A stretch of 64,000 nt of DNA from Pyrocephalus nanus (lineage: Eukaryota > Chordata > Aves > Passeriformes > Tyrannidae). Positions within the stretch are counted from its first letter, which is position 1, and every line of letters begins with the position of its first letter. A program made the translations under genes and the position numbers. The notes below the pieces were generated by a model that searched no databases, was not told the DNA's origin, and saw nothing but the letters and a program-made list of their open reading frames with translations. Below are positions 46,649 through 59,929 of this stretch, one piece after another. The stretch is from the NCBI GenBank assembly GCA_038380795.1, contig CM076268.1, positions 20,129,001-20,193,000 on the forward strand, written 5' to 3'.

Positions 46649-47593
46649 TTAGCCATTTCAATTCACTGCGAGAGGCCATTCCCGGCTCCAACAGAAGCCG
46701 CAGCAGGCAGCGCAAGAAATTCTAAACAAGAGCATGAAGATTAATGAGGGTTTCCTCATTCTGCCTGTGAGTCTTCTCTACCAGGATACAGGGCAGCGAA
46801 TCCTCAGCAAAGACAGGCTCATAAATAAACACACAACACCACAAATACTTTGAGCAGCTGAGCCCAGCATAGAGTTGTTTTCACTCGCTATCTGCTTCTC
46901 CTGTAACCCACACCTCCAGGCACACTCAGGAATTTGAAAGGCTTGCTCAGCGGCTGATTTGTTTTCTTTCACATAAAAGCACACACCTCATTACTCATAA
47001 TAAATTACTCATTTTAAACGAGCTTGTGGAACCAACAGCTAAAATGAGCTGTGTTCAGAGAGGATGAGAGCAGCAGGGGAATTTGAAAGGGTAACTCACT
47101 GCACCGAGGTTAAAAGGATGTCAGACTCCAACAGATTTGACCTGCTTTATTCTTTGCAAGAATGATCATTACAAGCAGAAGGAGTTCTTAAAAATTGAGA
47201 GAATGTCCTTTCTGAAGTGTTCATGTTAAACTGAAGCATAAAAATGGACTGATACAAACTCATCTTCTGACAGAGTGCTGCACTCCATAGCATGAACAAA
47301 GATCCCATGTAAGGGTCTTGGCCTCACCTTCACTGACATGGAAGAGTATAAAGTCTAATAATTAGAATAAAAATTCCAGAAGTTCAATATTGGTCTACAG
47401 CAAATTTAGATGTAGTTGAGTGTTGAAAAAGAAGTAGCCTTTTACAGTTCACAGTTAATTCAGAGCACCACAGAATGTGTAAGAGTCAGTCAAACAGCTG
47501 CATCCTGGAGACTAGCTGGAAAAAACATTAGAAGAAAAAGGGGGAGTTGAGTCAGCAATATTTTCTGCTCTCACTGAAAAACTCTGGACCCTC

Positions 47594-47612
47594 AAAAAAA
47601 AAAAAAAAAAAA
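47594..47612. repeat. poly(A) tract, 19 bp
   Basis: Uninterrupted A run in the long intron; no element body recognised. Confidence 0.9.
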
Positions 47613-50255
47613 GTCAGAGATCAGTTTAACCTAGAGCATAGGCCTGTCACAAGCTATTAACAGCTCAGCAGGTCCTCCAGGCACACAGGCACACCACCAG
47701 CCTCAAAAACTCGGTGTGGATATAGTGCTGAGCTGAATACAGTACATGCATTTGCAATCAAGTGGCTCACAACCAATGGAATAGAAAAGAATCACTGCAT
47801 TAAACATGACAGAGAAAAAGTCTTGAGCTTGTGTTACACTAGCATGTAAGTGTTGAGAGGAAATGGTGCCAGTTTACCCAAGTTTATAAACTAAATGTGA
47901 GCAAACAGACCGAAAGTGGAGCCACATCATATGCAGCTGAGCAGCTGGGGAGGAATCCATTAAGTGCACTGTCCAACCCTTCCAGAGGCAGAATGGAGCA
48001 GAGATGGACTTGACATTTTCTGTATTTGTAAACAATCTGCTGGTTTTTCATATGAGAAATATCTGGCAGCATGGAAGTGCACAGCTCACACTCTTACACC
48101 TGTATGTCTTGTTTGTTTTGGGGAGTTGTTTGCTTTGAAGGAAAGGACAAAGAAGGAAAATTGAAGATTCAACAAGGTGCAATGTGTGCAGGTTTTATAC
48201 TCCATTAGCCCTCAGCAGTCAAAGAGCTCAAGTTCCAGTGCACCTTTTAAAGGTAAAAGTATGCTACAGGCCATCCAGCTAAAACTATTTCAGATGTTAG
48301 AGGAAGGATGTTGTGTAGGGGCCATGCTATTTTGGAATGGATGGAACATTTTACCTTCCAAATGCACATTCAGATATAGGCAGACCCTTGAACGAATTTT
48401 TTAGGACAAGTAACCAGAAGACAATACAGCCACATAAATGTTTAAATGTTTTTAACTCTAGAATGGCTGACGTAAAAACTGACATATATTGAGTGTGATA
48501 TTTAAACCCCCACAAAACTAAACTCTCAGCCTCGTGATTCAAAATTATTATTAAAAACAGCAAAATAAAAAAGTCTGAAGATTTTAGGTTCACATTAAGC
48601 TATCTACAAACACCATTACAGTCAGTCCAACAACAAAGTAATATCTGCCAAACTTCTAAAACTGCAAGAGGCTACAGCACTTGACATGTTTTCATCTATG
48701 CACACCCTTAATACTGAATGTGCAGACTCCCAGGCAGAATACCAGCCAAAAGAAACAAAGCAGTAAACCTTATACTCTTGTGACCAAATGGGAGTCATTA
48801 GTCATCTTTTCTCATTTACTCTAGTCCAATCTGAAATAAGTACTCAAAACCTGTAGTAGCTCACTTATAAATTCTATTTCTGGCTCTCTTAAACAAGACA
48901 GTCTTCATCAAATCTACTTTTAGCAGCCAGGTTTCAGTGTAAGACAGCCGTCCAGCTTGCAGCTTGCTGTTTGACCTGTGAAAGATCTAACTCTGGTAAC
49001 TCAGCTGACAATGTTGTGAGCAAAAACACTAGTGTTCTTCTAAGTTTCACTTCTAGAAGTTTTTGGTCTTTACAAACCAAAAATGAATACTCTTACATGT
49101 TAAACAACTTTTCAGTTTTTTGTTTTCTGTGTTTTTAGGGTTTGGGGAAAGGAATATCTTTTAAAAGCAGAAAGCAAGATATTGAAAATAGAGCCTTCTA
49201 CACTCAAACTCCACGTACTGCTGTGAAGAACACAATCTGTAAATTTCACCTTATTTTACAAAACAAATAAAAGCAAACTCTTCTTACAGCTTCAGAAGGG
49301 GGGTAGATGGAAGGGTATTTTTAGTGCTTTGGCAGGGACAAAGACAGTCCCAGTACCAGACATTCTTGTAGTGCTAACAGGCTGCAAAAGCCTCATACGA
49401 AAGATGCTATTCAGACCTGTGGACACTGTATAAATATAGGCGTATGTGAGAACTATTTCTGTGCACGATAGCAAATTTTTCCTCCCCATGGAGTCCTCTA
49501 TAGATGAAGCCATTCTGCCTGCTGCTGTGTCCACAGTCCATTCTGCACACAAGGTCAGGCCCATCCAGTGGAGCTGCATCAGTCTCCTGGAATGCTGAAG
49601 CCCACATATTTGCCATTCAACATGAAAACTGCTTTTCAAGTTCAATCAGCTATAAATGTTGCTTTGTTTTAATTTTCCACTGAACTTCCTGGAACCCATT
49701 ATCAGACTGTCAGGGATGTATATTTAGCAATGGCAACACGGCCTCTTTGCCGCTGCCCCACTGCTCATGTCACCTCCAATAAACAGAAAAACAATCCACC
49801 AGCAAATGACATTTTTGCAGGCTATTTACTGCCAGCATGAGGTAGTGGGTAAAACTGAAAGTGCGTGGAGAAGCCTTCACCCATTTAATAAAAAAAATAA
49901 ACCAAAAAAATCATCAAGTGATCCCTAAGGAAAGACACAAAAGGGAACATTACCACTTACACATGGGTCTCATCTACTGCCTTGAGCTAATACCCACAAG
50001 GTTCTTAGTCTAAGGGAAAAATGTTTGCGGAGAAAACCTGACTCAGTGAAAATACTTGCCTCATATACCTCTAAATTTCAGAACACTTTTAAATGGTCAT
50101 GCATGAATTGACCGTATTTGCATAAATGATTATTCTTACACAGTATTGCTCAGGTACTAGAGCTTAAAAACAAAAAAATCATAGAATGGTTTGGATTGGA
50201 AGGGACCTGAAAGATTATTTAGTTCCAACCCCTCTGCCAAAGGCAGTGACACCTT

Positions 50256-50624
50256 TCACTGGACCAGGTTGCTCCAAGACCCATCCAACCTGACCTTGAA
50301 CATTTTCAGAGACTGGGCATCCACAGCATCTCTAGGCAACCTGTCCCAGTGCCTCACCATTCTCATAGTGAAGAATTTCTTCCTTATATCTAATCTAAAC
50401 CTGTCCTCTGTCAGTTTGAAGCCATTACCCCTTGTCCTATCACTACAGCCCTTGGAAAAAGTCCCTCTACAGCTCTCTTGTAGCTCCTTTAGGTACCGGA
50501 AGGGCTGTAAGTTCTCCCCAGAGCTTTCTCTTCTCCAGGCTGAACAACCCCACTCTCTCAGCCTGTCTTCATAGGAGAGGTGCTCCAGCCCTCTGACCAC
50601 CTTTATGGCCTCCTCTGGACTCAC
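50256..50624 (-). pseudogene. CR1 ORF2 C-terminal remnant
   Basis: A 122-codon open stretch inside the CR1 copy. It encodes the conserved C-terminal tail of the CR1 reverse-transcriptase protein: IRGLEHLSYE-like start (VVRGLEHLSYEDRLRE), then SDRTRGNGFKL, RFRLDIRKKFF, HWDRLPRDAVDA and a final Leu-rich segment. There is no start codon context and no upstream polymerase, so it is a relic, not a gene. Confidence 0.85.
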
Positions 50625-51212
50625 TCCAACAGGTCTATGAGTTTCTTATGTTGAGGACTCCAGAGATGGACACAGCACTCCAGATGAAGTCTCGGGAAAG
50701 CGAAGTAGATGGGGAGAATCACCTCCCTTGACTGGCTGGTCACACTGGGTTTGGTGCAGCTCAGGTCATGGTTGGCTTTCTGGGCTGCAGGCACATGTTC
50801 CCCAAGTCATGTCAAGTTTCTCATCAACCAATGCCCCAAGTCCTCCTCAGGGCGGCTCTCAATCAACTCTCCTGAGAGCTTGTATTTGTGCTTGGGATTG
50901 CCTTGACCCAGGTGCAGGACCTTGCACTTGTCTTTGTTGAACTTCATGGGGTTCACACCAGCCCACCTCCCAAGGTCTGTCAAGGTCCCTTTGGATGGGT
51001 GTTAGGTGGAATCTTCACTGTACCACCATGAATTCTCAAATATGATGGATAATGGCTTAGCCACTTCATCTGCCAGTTACCATAGGACCTATGGATGCAC
51101 CTCACCAGATCCCATGGACTTGTGCACCTTTAGGTTTCTTAGCTGGTCTTGAACCTGATCTTCCCCTACAGCAGGCAGTTCTTCATTCTACCAGGCTTTA
51201 TCCCATTGTACT

Positions 51213-51530
51213 CTACCAAGCCCTGAAGAGGCCGAAGTCTGCACTCCTGAAGTCCAGCCTAGTAAGCTGCCTGTGCACCCTCCTCACTGCCCTAAGGATC
51301 CTGAACTCTACCACTGCATGGTCACTGGAGCCAAGGCTGCCCTTGAGCTTCGTATTTCCTACCAGCCCCTCGTTGCCAGTGAGTACAAGGCCCAGTACAG
51401 TACCTCCCCTTGTTGGCTCTTCTATCACTTGGAGAAGGAAGTTATCAATGCATTCAAGGAACCTCTCAGATTGCTTATACCTCACTGTGTTGTCCTTCCA
51501 ACAGATACTGGGGTGGTTGAACTCCTCCAT
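51213..51530 (-). pseudogene. CR1 ORF2 endonuclease C-terminal remnant
   Basis: A 105-codon open stretch covering the second half of the apurinic-like endonuclease: EEFNHPSICWKDNT, FLECIDNFLLQVIEEPTR, a leucine-rich strand, GLVGNTKLKGSLGSSDH and VVEFRILRA. The usual Gly-Asp-Phe-Asn motif has become Glu-Glu-Phe-Asn, changing a catalytic position, while the Ser-Asp-His motif survives. Upstream endonuclease sequence continues in another frame, so at least one frameshift separates the halves. Confidence 0.85.
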
Positions 51531-54500
51531 TAGGACCAGGACTTGCGAACGTGAGGCTGCTCCTGACTACAGAGGACTTCATCTGCTCAGTCTTGCTGGT
51601 TGGGTGGCCTGTAGCAGACCCCACCGTAATGTCACCCGTCCCTGCCCTCCCTTTAATCCTGACCCATAAGCTCTTGGTTGGCTCCTCATCCATTTGCAGG
51701 CAGAGCTCCATGTGCTCCAGCTGGTCACTGACATGGAGGGCGATACCCCCTCATCTCCCCTGGCTGTCCTTCCTAAAGAGCCTGTATTGTACAGCATAGG
51801 AACCATCCCACCACGTCTCTGTGATGCCAGTAAGATCACAGCCCTGTAGGTCTATAATCCGAGCAGAAAATTAAGATAATGAAGTCTGGTTCACCTCCCT
51901 GCTGAGACATTGCCTCATAGAGAAGGGTTCTCACTCCTGTTTTGCAAAATAAATTTAGCATCGATCAAAACCAGACATCAGCAACTGGGAAAGGAACACA
52001 GATACAAGACTCAAACAGCTAATGGACTGCAGTATATTGATGGGACCTTTTATGATAGATGGCAAGTTACATAAAAAAATTAGAAAAGTAATAGTAATTC
52101 AAAGCATTTCATATGGAAAAGGAAGTCTGCTTCAAGAAATCAAAAAATCACCAAAACAAAGGATGTATTGAAAGTATTGAAAACCCTTGATACAGCTAAC
52201 ATCTGCATGTGACTCTAGAGTGTGAACCATTAGTCCAGCCTTCCATTCTTCTATTTATGGCAATCTTCACATGAGACTTGAAAGCAAATACTTCTTTAAG
52301 CCTGTGGAGATGCATAAAGCCAAGCTCTGAGATTTTACTTTTCTGTAGATCTACTCACAAGGTTCTGCACTGGAAAAAATATGTAAGGAGTACACATGCT
52401 GGTCAATTCTAATTTCTGATTTCTAGTCTGTCTGAACAACCAAAGGTTTAGGTAACCAGTAACTGAAAAGCAATGAATGAAAAACTTTATCTTTCTCCAC
52501 AGTTTGGAGTACTTTGAATACCACAATGTATCACAAATTTCTATAAAATTTGGTAGGTACATCAATGCCAGAATTACAATTCTTGCATGCTGAAACGCGC
52601 CAATTTTTAAATTAGTTTATTAAAAGACTTTTTACCAACAATATGAGCACAGATAAATCAAAAGGCATACAGTGAGGGAGTGCCACCAATCTACTGTAAG
52701 TACAGGCACCCTCTTTTCCTTTGTCCCCTACTCAGTTTCTCCACGAGACTTCTCAAGGATCCTCACAAATCAAGGGGCATCCTTCAAAATGCAACATAAA
52801 ATTAAATCCATATAACAAATAATACGAAAAAGGGCAAAAAAGAAAAAGTTGCAACAAAAGAGAACAACGTAAAAGAAAAACAGCTCTCCAGACACCCCAA
52901 AACCATCACTTGGCAGCTGTAAGACAGTGACCACCAAAACTTGTCCTTTTTTACCTGCAAAACCTTTGCAACAGAAAAGGCCAGCCAGCAAAGTTTGTAG
53001 AACAGTACACCAAATTCCTTCTCCCAAAGATCCCTTCAAACGGGAATGTGGCCACACAATTTCCAGACAACTGACAAAGAATACATATACAACAGCTTAA
53101 AGCAAAATTTGTATAACATCTTAATACACCAGACAACTCAGCAGCTGCTTCCTGCCACAAACAGCATTAGGTAGAAATTAATTAACAAAACATCTTTTTT
53201 TACTGAGCTAACAGTCATTTTATATTTATTGCCTGTTCTTCAGAGACTGGAACATCTTCCCTCTGTTTTCTGTCAGACTTAATTACGGACATATCAACAA
53301 AATTTAAAAAGCAATAGCAACAAACTTTATTGCCTGAGGTCACTTAAATGAATAAAATATAACCTATTAGACATGAAAAAAATACCTACACTTGTGAATT
53401 GCATAACAACAAACCGAAAGACAAAAGTTTATTTAAGACTGGACAAAGAAAATTGTCATCATCTAGGGACTGTGATAAATAAAAAAAGCAAGCTCTTGTG
53501 ACACCTACATGTTAGCTCTGCTATATTTGCTTTACATACTTCATCTAAAAAGAATACTGACTAATTTTTGCTCAGGAAGGAGACTGAAAATTAGGAATAA
53601 AACACTAAGACTCAAGCTGAGGACTCTGAGCCTGGTAATTGCATTAACAGGTAAAGAATGACTCAGTCTTGAGAATTTCTTACAAGCAAGGGTCCAACAT
53701 CAGAGAGATATACGCTGAGTCACTGGCCATCCATTTTTCAACAGAGAGTTGAGCATGGCAAACTTTTCTACCTCTGAAAACATCCTAAGAATGGCTGTAA
53801 TAAATGTCCAGCTGCAAATACCTTAAAGACAGAAAAATTAGATGAAACAGCCATTAAACATTAAATTATCGATAAATGAAAACCCCACAAGTCTAAACAC
53901 AAATACTCATGAGCTTAATTTTAAGCAAATACTCGGCTGTTCTCAGAACAAGAGTAATAAAATGTAATCTCCTCATGGCTTAAATTTATGACTTAACACA
54001 GCACCTGAGATGAGCAGGCCTAATTTCTAACTGGGTTCTTTGAATGTTGTAACAAATTAAGTTTTACGAACATCCAACAAAAACATATACAACATGGTAC
54101 AGGAAGACCCTTGTAAACATTCAGACTCAGTGCAGCCAGATCAGTAAATGGAAATTCTACATGAACTCTGAATGGAATCTCCTTCCACCTTTCAGATAAT
54201 TTATAGCTTAATGTCAGCTAAACATAGTAACTAATCCCATTTGTCCACTGAAAGTAAATTCTTGGCTGCTCTTCCAATGTCATTGCAGACATTGCTGTCA
54301 ATCCCCAAACTGTGGCCTACCCAATCAAAATGTCAGCACTTACCTGCTGCTCAACACTTCAGACACATGGGCTGTCATATCAGTCAGTGACTGATCAGGC
54401 GCAGAAATCAGACAGAGCTTTCTCTTGACAACCAGATATGATGACAGTCCAAGTTACGCATCGGTCTCCGAAGCCTAACCAACCAATGCATCCTGAAGTC

Positions 54501-54976
54501 AGTAGAAGGCAGCTTTACTGTTTAGGACAAAGCTGCCATAATCTCTGCAAATCCTTGGTGAGAACAGGCCGGTGAGAACAGCAATAGGTGCAAAAAACAA
54601 CCTCCTCCTCCTTTTCTGCATGTGATTAAGTATAAAAATGCTAAACAGCCAGTCCAAGGAGCAAATGTTCTCGCAGACTCACAGAAGTAAAAAACAGAAG
54701 GAGAAAGAATAACCACCTTAAGTCTGAATACCCACTACAAAGTCTAAATCCAGCGGTGAAGAAAGGAGTCATTCTTGAAGTAAGACTGGCCTTTCTTCAA
54801 ATGCATTTTAATTTTTAAGCCAAGTGCAATACATCAATTGAAAAACAACAGCAGAAACAAAGTGGTATCACTCATCTTACAGAGGCTACTGAGTAGCTGA
54901 GAAAGAATTTTAACTTATACCTGTATTTTTGGAGGTTCAGAAGGTAGTCCTGAAATTTAAATCTTGCATGTGCATC

Positions 54977-54989
54977 TTTTTTTTTTTTT
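54977..54989. repeat. poly(T) tract, 13 bp
   Basis: Uninterrupted T run; no element body recognised. Confidence 0.88.
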
Positions 54990-57900
54990 AGCCACCTCCT
55001 TCCCTGACCTTGACTGCATATGAAATTAGAATTTATATTTAGTATTTTAGATGCTTCCAGCATCTTGTGTTGTGGTCTGTTCTGTCTTTGCCAGGTAGGA
55101 CTCCACACAAGTCTTCTGGTATGCTCATCAAGTGGGAAGAAGACACAGTCATCTTGTCAAGATGCTGTTCCCTCAATGAGTCCACAGCCCCAAGGCAACA
55201 CTGAGTAAATGCTGGGGGGGAGGTCTGACACTGCGCTATTTCTAGCTCACACCAATGACTTCAACACAAGCAACAAGGCCCCAATAAAACAGGTCCAGCC
55301 ATTCCAGTACTAAGTTTATCAGTAATAATGTCAAAGCTCCACAAAACTTTTCTTCCCGTCACAAGTGCAAAAAGCCTATGCCAGTATGACCTTAGATTGT
55401 TTTTAGCTCATGAGTTAAGTTTGCCCAGTGCTGTCATCTTCTAATACAGAGCATGAGCCGGGCAGCAGGAAATGACTGCAGAAGCCACAGCTGTTGCAGA
55501 GCCCAGTCTTCATCTTCCAGTCATGAGAACTACTCTATTTCCTTCTTTGATCGACATGCCCAATGACTAAAAATGGATGGTGGCCCAAACCTGCTAATAA
55601 TAAAGAAATTTCCACCATTCCCATCACTACTTCAAAGGTAGAGAAAGTCTGTGAAAGAACTGTTATTTCTCTATCTATCTGCTTAGGAGCTGAAGTACTT
55701 AGAGATTTGCTTTTCTAGCACTGTGCATTCACAGCACTACACCAACAAATCACGTTCAAAAGGCTCAGAAAAAAATCAGTACAGTCAAACAGAACAGAAT
55801 ACAGAGTAATATCTATTCCTTATAACAGAAATGTTTTAGAATAGAATTGACTGACTGCAAATACATACTGCCATGAAGACTTGATGCCACTGGGAATAAT
55901 ACGATTATTAAAGGTTTTCTAGCCTATATTCAAAAATAAAAGTTACTAAATTCATCTGCCCACAACTCTCTTCCAGTTCTTTTCTCTACATGAAGAAAAT
56001 TACAATCTCAGAGAAAGAGGGAAGTGGAGGAGCACAGATCTCTAAACTTCATCCCAATTTCCTATTCTTAGTTCTCTATTTGGTTAAGTTAAAACATAAT
56101 ATGAAAGAGAAAAGCAAAAAACGACAGTAAGGAAATCTCTCACTTCAATGTACTTCAACAAGCCACATGTAAAAACCTAGCTTTGCAGTTTGACACTTCA
56201 TTAGATCTACAAGAAACACAGCTATAATTCCTGAGGGTGTGTACAACAGAGTTCCTGAAGAACCCAGAAAGGTCAATTGTGTGCTTCAATACCTGTATCT
56301 GTAGAGTGGCAACAATGTTCCTGTCTCCTGCTCTGTGCCACTTTTAACTGAAACATTTATGCATGCTCAATGCTTAAAAACAACTAACCTAACCATACAT
56401 GGAGTTTCTGAGAGCTATTACAGTAGAGATAATATTATTAAAACAAATACCTTAAAGCAGTAGCTCACACTTCAATTTAATCGATAGAGTACAATTAGCC
56501 AACAGATTCCTGTGAACTATTTTCATTGAAATCACTGTTGAATACCATTCTGCATTCATTACAAACCTGAAACTATTGCTTTTGATTCCAATGTATTATA
56601 ACCAACAGTCTGAGAACAAATGGATTCCACTATATAGGAAACAATTTCAACTCCTTGAGTAGCATATGAGGACTTCCTCCCAGAAGATGAATTCCTCTTC
56701 TATACAGTCCCTTCCTCCAAAAGCATATATGGAGAAATAACTGTTTTCATAAGGGAAACTTCCTCACAGTTAAGTAATTACTTAAAACAAAAAAGCTAGG
56801 GGAAAAAAAATCCCTACCACTCCATGTGCATTACTTTTACCCACGTATATCCTCCGGTAACAGTAACTGTCAAATTTCTCCCTGATTATTCTGCTCCCAT
56901 TAGCCTATAAAAATCTGCAGCTGAACCATGGTATGAGCGATAATTAGTCCCACATCAGAGCAATATTATTTCATGATTCAGAAGCAGATCTGCTTGGATG
57001 AATGGCAAAGAAGTAGAATATTTGTTTCCCAGCTCCAGTTAAATGTATTCAAGAAGAGGCATTCCGTCCTTTTTGCAAACAGTGGACATCAGAGAAAAGC
57101 ATTAATGTACAATTTGATGACCCACCAATATCTACTCAATCATCTCTTCTCTAAGCGAGAGGAAGGGATACAACCTAATGAATAAGAATGAGACATTCAT
57201 TAGGGTTTTGTTTACACATTATTATTCAATACTAACTTTCAAAATGAACTATGATAAACAGAAGAAAGGTAATCTATACATGATATTATGCAGGAAAGCT
57301 GCTGTGCTTTAAAATCACCTTCTGTCTTAAAACAAATTAACATTTAAAGTATGGATGAATTTTTACCAGGGAGTAAAGTGATTGCTTACAGAAAGGGCTC
57401 AGGGTAGGGGGAATTACTTGCACACAATACAACAATAGTGCAAAGATAACACAAAACTGGGTATTTATTTTCATGCATAAATAAACATATTATTGTAGTA
57501 CCCTCTGCATGACTTGCATTTGAGCATCTAATTTAACAATCTTTAAAAACTCTAGGAAGAGTGGAAAAAACAACACCTGTAGAATTCTAATTTGGGGGCA
57601 AAAGCACATACTCATCTTCACTTTTACATATTGTCCTTCATCTCACACTTTTCCCTTCATTTACTTAGTCTGCCTACCAATACATGTTCAGTGCTAGAAA
57701 ACACCTTACTGACACTACAGCCTAGAATGAAAATGTATTTCTGTTGCCTGCAGGCTGCACACAGACAAACCAATGACTCTGCCTAGCAAAGAAAAAAAAT
57801 ATTAAATTAGGAAGGTACCCTTAATCAGTACCAGGACTGCTGGCCTCAGCCCCTCTTCTCTCTCCTCCACTTCATAACGCCTATTATCTAACTGAAAAGG

Positions 57901-59871
57901 AAAACTCTGATCCTAATGGTTTCCGACACCTGATGAGAATAAAGAAACACAAAGGGACCTGGTGATGTGTTATTTAACGCATGACTGTTTTAATAGGGCT
58001 GTCTAATTTTTGGAGGCACAGGGCCCATATCCAATGCCCCTCACAGCAACCCATCAGCTATTTGCCACATTCCATTCACCACATCACATGATTGCGTTAC
58101 TGGCAGTTCCTGAAGGTTAGTTTAATCAACTTTTGTATACTACGATAATTTCCTGGGTTAGAAAAAGTTAATTAGAGGCAGAACTAAGAGCAGAACAATT
58201 CGCTGTATTTCAACGTTACAAAATTTTTTACCATTCACAAAAAAAATCTCAGAACTATGTACGAATTACAACCACTTACAAAGTATTACTGTATTTTTCA
58301 ACCTTGTGTCTCTCAGTGTGTTGCACATTGGTTTCTTTAGTGTAATTTTCTCAAATGTGAAATTTAAGACACAGACTGACACGACAGTTTTTCCAGCTTC
58401 CATTCCTCTAAATATCAATTCACTTTAATTCCTTGTTGCTGGGTTTATCCAAGGCCTTTAAACCAACTTGAAATTTCTGCATAGAAGTCAGCTGCATAGG
58501 GAGCGGTTGTTACCTCCAGTGCTGTAACAGATTATCTCCACTGCTGTATCCATCCACACCTCACGCTGCATAAGTTTCAGATCACTACAGGACAATTTCT
58601 TTTTTAAAATCTACTTTTGCCATTTATGTCTAGGTTAGCTAGATTCCCTATTATTCATTTGGAAAAAGTAATCTTCCATTAAATCCCAACTCAAGACAAA
58701 ACCCTTACATCTCCATTTTTAACTAATTCCAGTGTAAAGAAGCTTACTGATAAATCCTCAGAAATCCCATTCTATACTTGTTACCCTACACATTCACAGA
58801 CAACATACTGAATTTCTTGGCACAAAGGAAACCAACTAAATCCTAGTCTTCATTTTAAAACTTAGCTTTAAGGAGGAAATAGCAGCTAGTATTTCCCCTG
58901 ACAAAGCTGGCATGCTACAATTACTTGGGGTTGAAGTGGGAAGGCAGCATTAGCATATCAGACAATTTTTTTACTTGCAATGGTAAGGCAGTAAAATATG
59001 TACTTTCCTGACACATACTGGTCCCATATTTCAGTCTTTAAACTGGATTTTCCTATACCTAAAAGCAGATGAAATGTAAGTGCCATCCAGAATCAGGGGA
59101 AACACAACATAGCAAACAGCCACATCTGTTTTCTAATGCAGGGAAGTAGCCAGCTAAGGTTAAAATCTGTTACAGAAGAACAATGATCATATTTCACCAC
59201 CGCTGCATCAACCACCATCAGAATTACCACAACACACTGGTTTATACTTCCACCAAAGCCCCCACAGCAGACCAGTTGCTGAGCAATTGCCATTCAGCCT
59301 CTTGCAAACCCTACTGGTCAGAGTTAATCCAGCAATACAGGCTGCTGTTCAGAAGCTGGTTTTGTATCCTACACAATGCTTCTGTCAACACTCCAAAGAC
59401 CCCAAACCTGATTAATTACATTTGCCTGGGACCCTCCATCCACCCAGCATATTGTTGAAAGCTGTTGAAGCAGGGCAACAGTTGCAACCTCCTTCACCCC
59501 AGGCATAAACCAAACTTGTCATTCCCCATTTAAAGTGCCATTAACTGGCCAGATTTACAGCTCCTAACCAGCCGCCTGGAGGCAGCTCATTGTAATGACT
59601 TCTACTAATCACTACAATTTGCCCCAAGTCACGTGGAAACTTAGGAGTCTTTTCTGCCTTCCAGACTGGGATACACCACCACCACTATCTCATCCAAAAG
59701 ACTACCTCTCTGCTTCCAGCCACAAGTCACTTCAAAGCCCACATGGGGACCAGAATTGCACATTTGTCTCTGATTCTGGTAACATGAGCAGCAGCGGGAA
59801 TTACACTATCATTCCAATAATTTGATTTATGCATAGAAATCAAATGCTTAGTTATTAAAAAGCCTGAATGG

Positions 59872-59929
59872 AAAAAAAAAAACCAAACAGAACAACAAAC
59901 AAACAAACCCACAACCCCCCCCCCCCCCC
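59872..59929. repeat. A-run, A/C-rich spacer and C15 homopolymer
   Basis: A run of 11 A (59872-59882), then an AAC/AAAC-rich stretch, then 15 uninterrupted C (59915-59929). On the GBF1 sense strand this is G15, a sequence prone to G-quadruplex formation and to sequencing or assembly error. Confidence 0.92.

Larger units (their letters stand above)
50178..51852 (-). mobile_element. CR1 LINE, 5'-truncated and internally deleted, with ORF2 remnants
   Basis: The 3' end is at 50178 (plus strand ATCATAGAATGG, the reverse complement of the CR1 terminal repeat). Reading the minus strand from 51852: endonuclease motifs ITETWWDG (about 51825-51802), YRPPNQ (about 51620), a GDFN-type motif degraded to EEFNHPSICW (near 51528) and SSDHAVVEF (near 51315). 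Next comes a reverse-transcriptase N-terminal scrap with KSMGSGEVHP and IIFENSW (about 51145-51030), then directly the C-terminal part with [11 protein letters not shown] (about 50915-50885) and the closing segment with SDRTRGNGFKL (about 50440). The polymerase palm with its FADD motif is absent. Stops and frameshifts break the frame, so it is a dead copy. Confidence 0.92.

Noticed and set aside
51091..51669. 192-codon plus-strand open frame, the longest in the window
   Set aside because: It is antisense to the CR1 endonuclease remnant; the minus strand carries the recognisable protein, so the plus-strand frame is a shadow.
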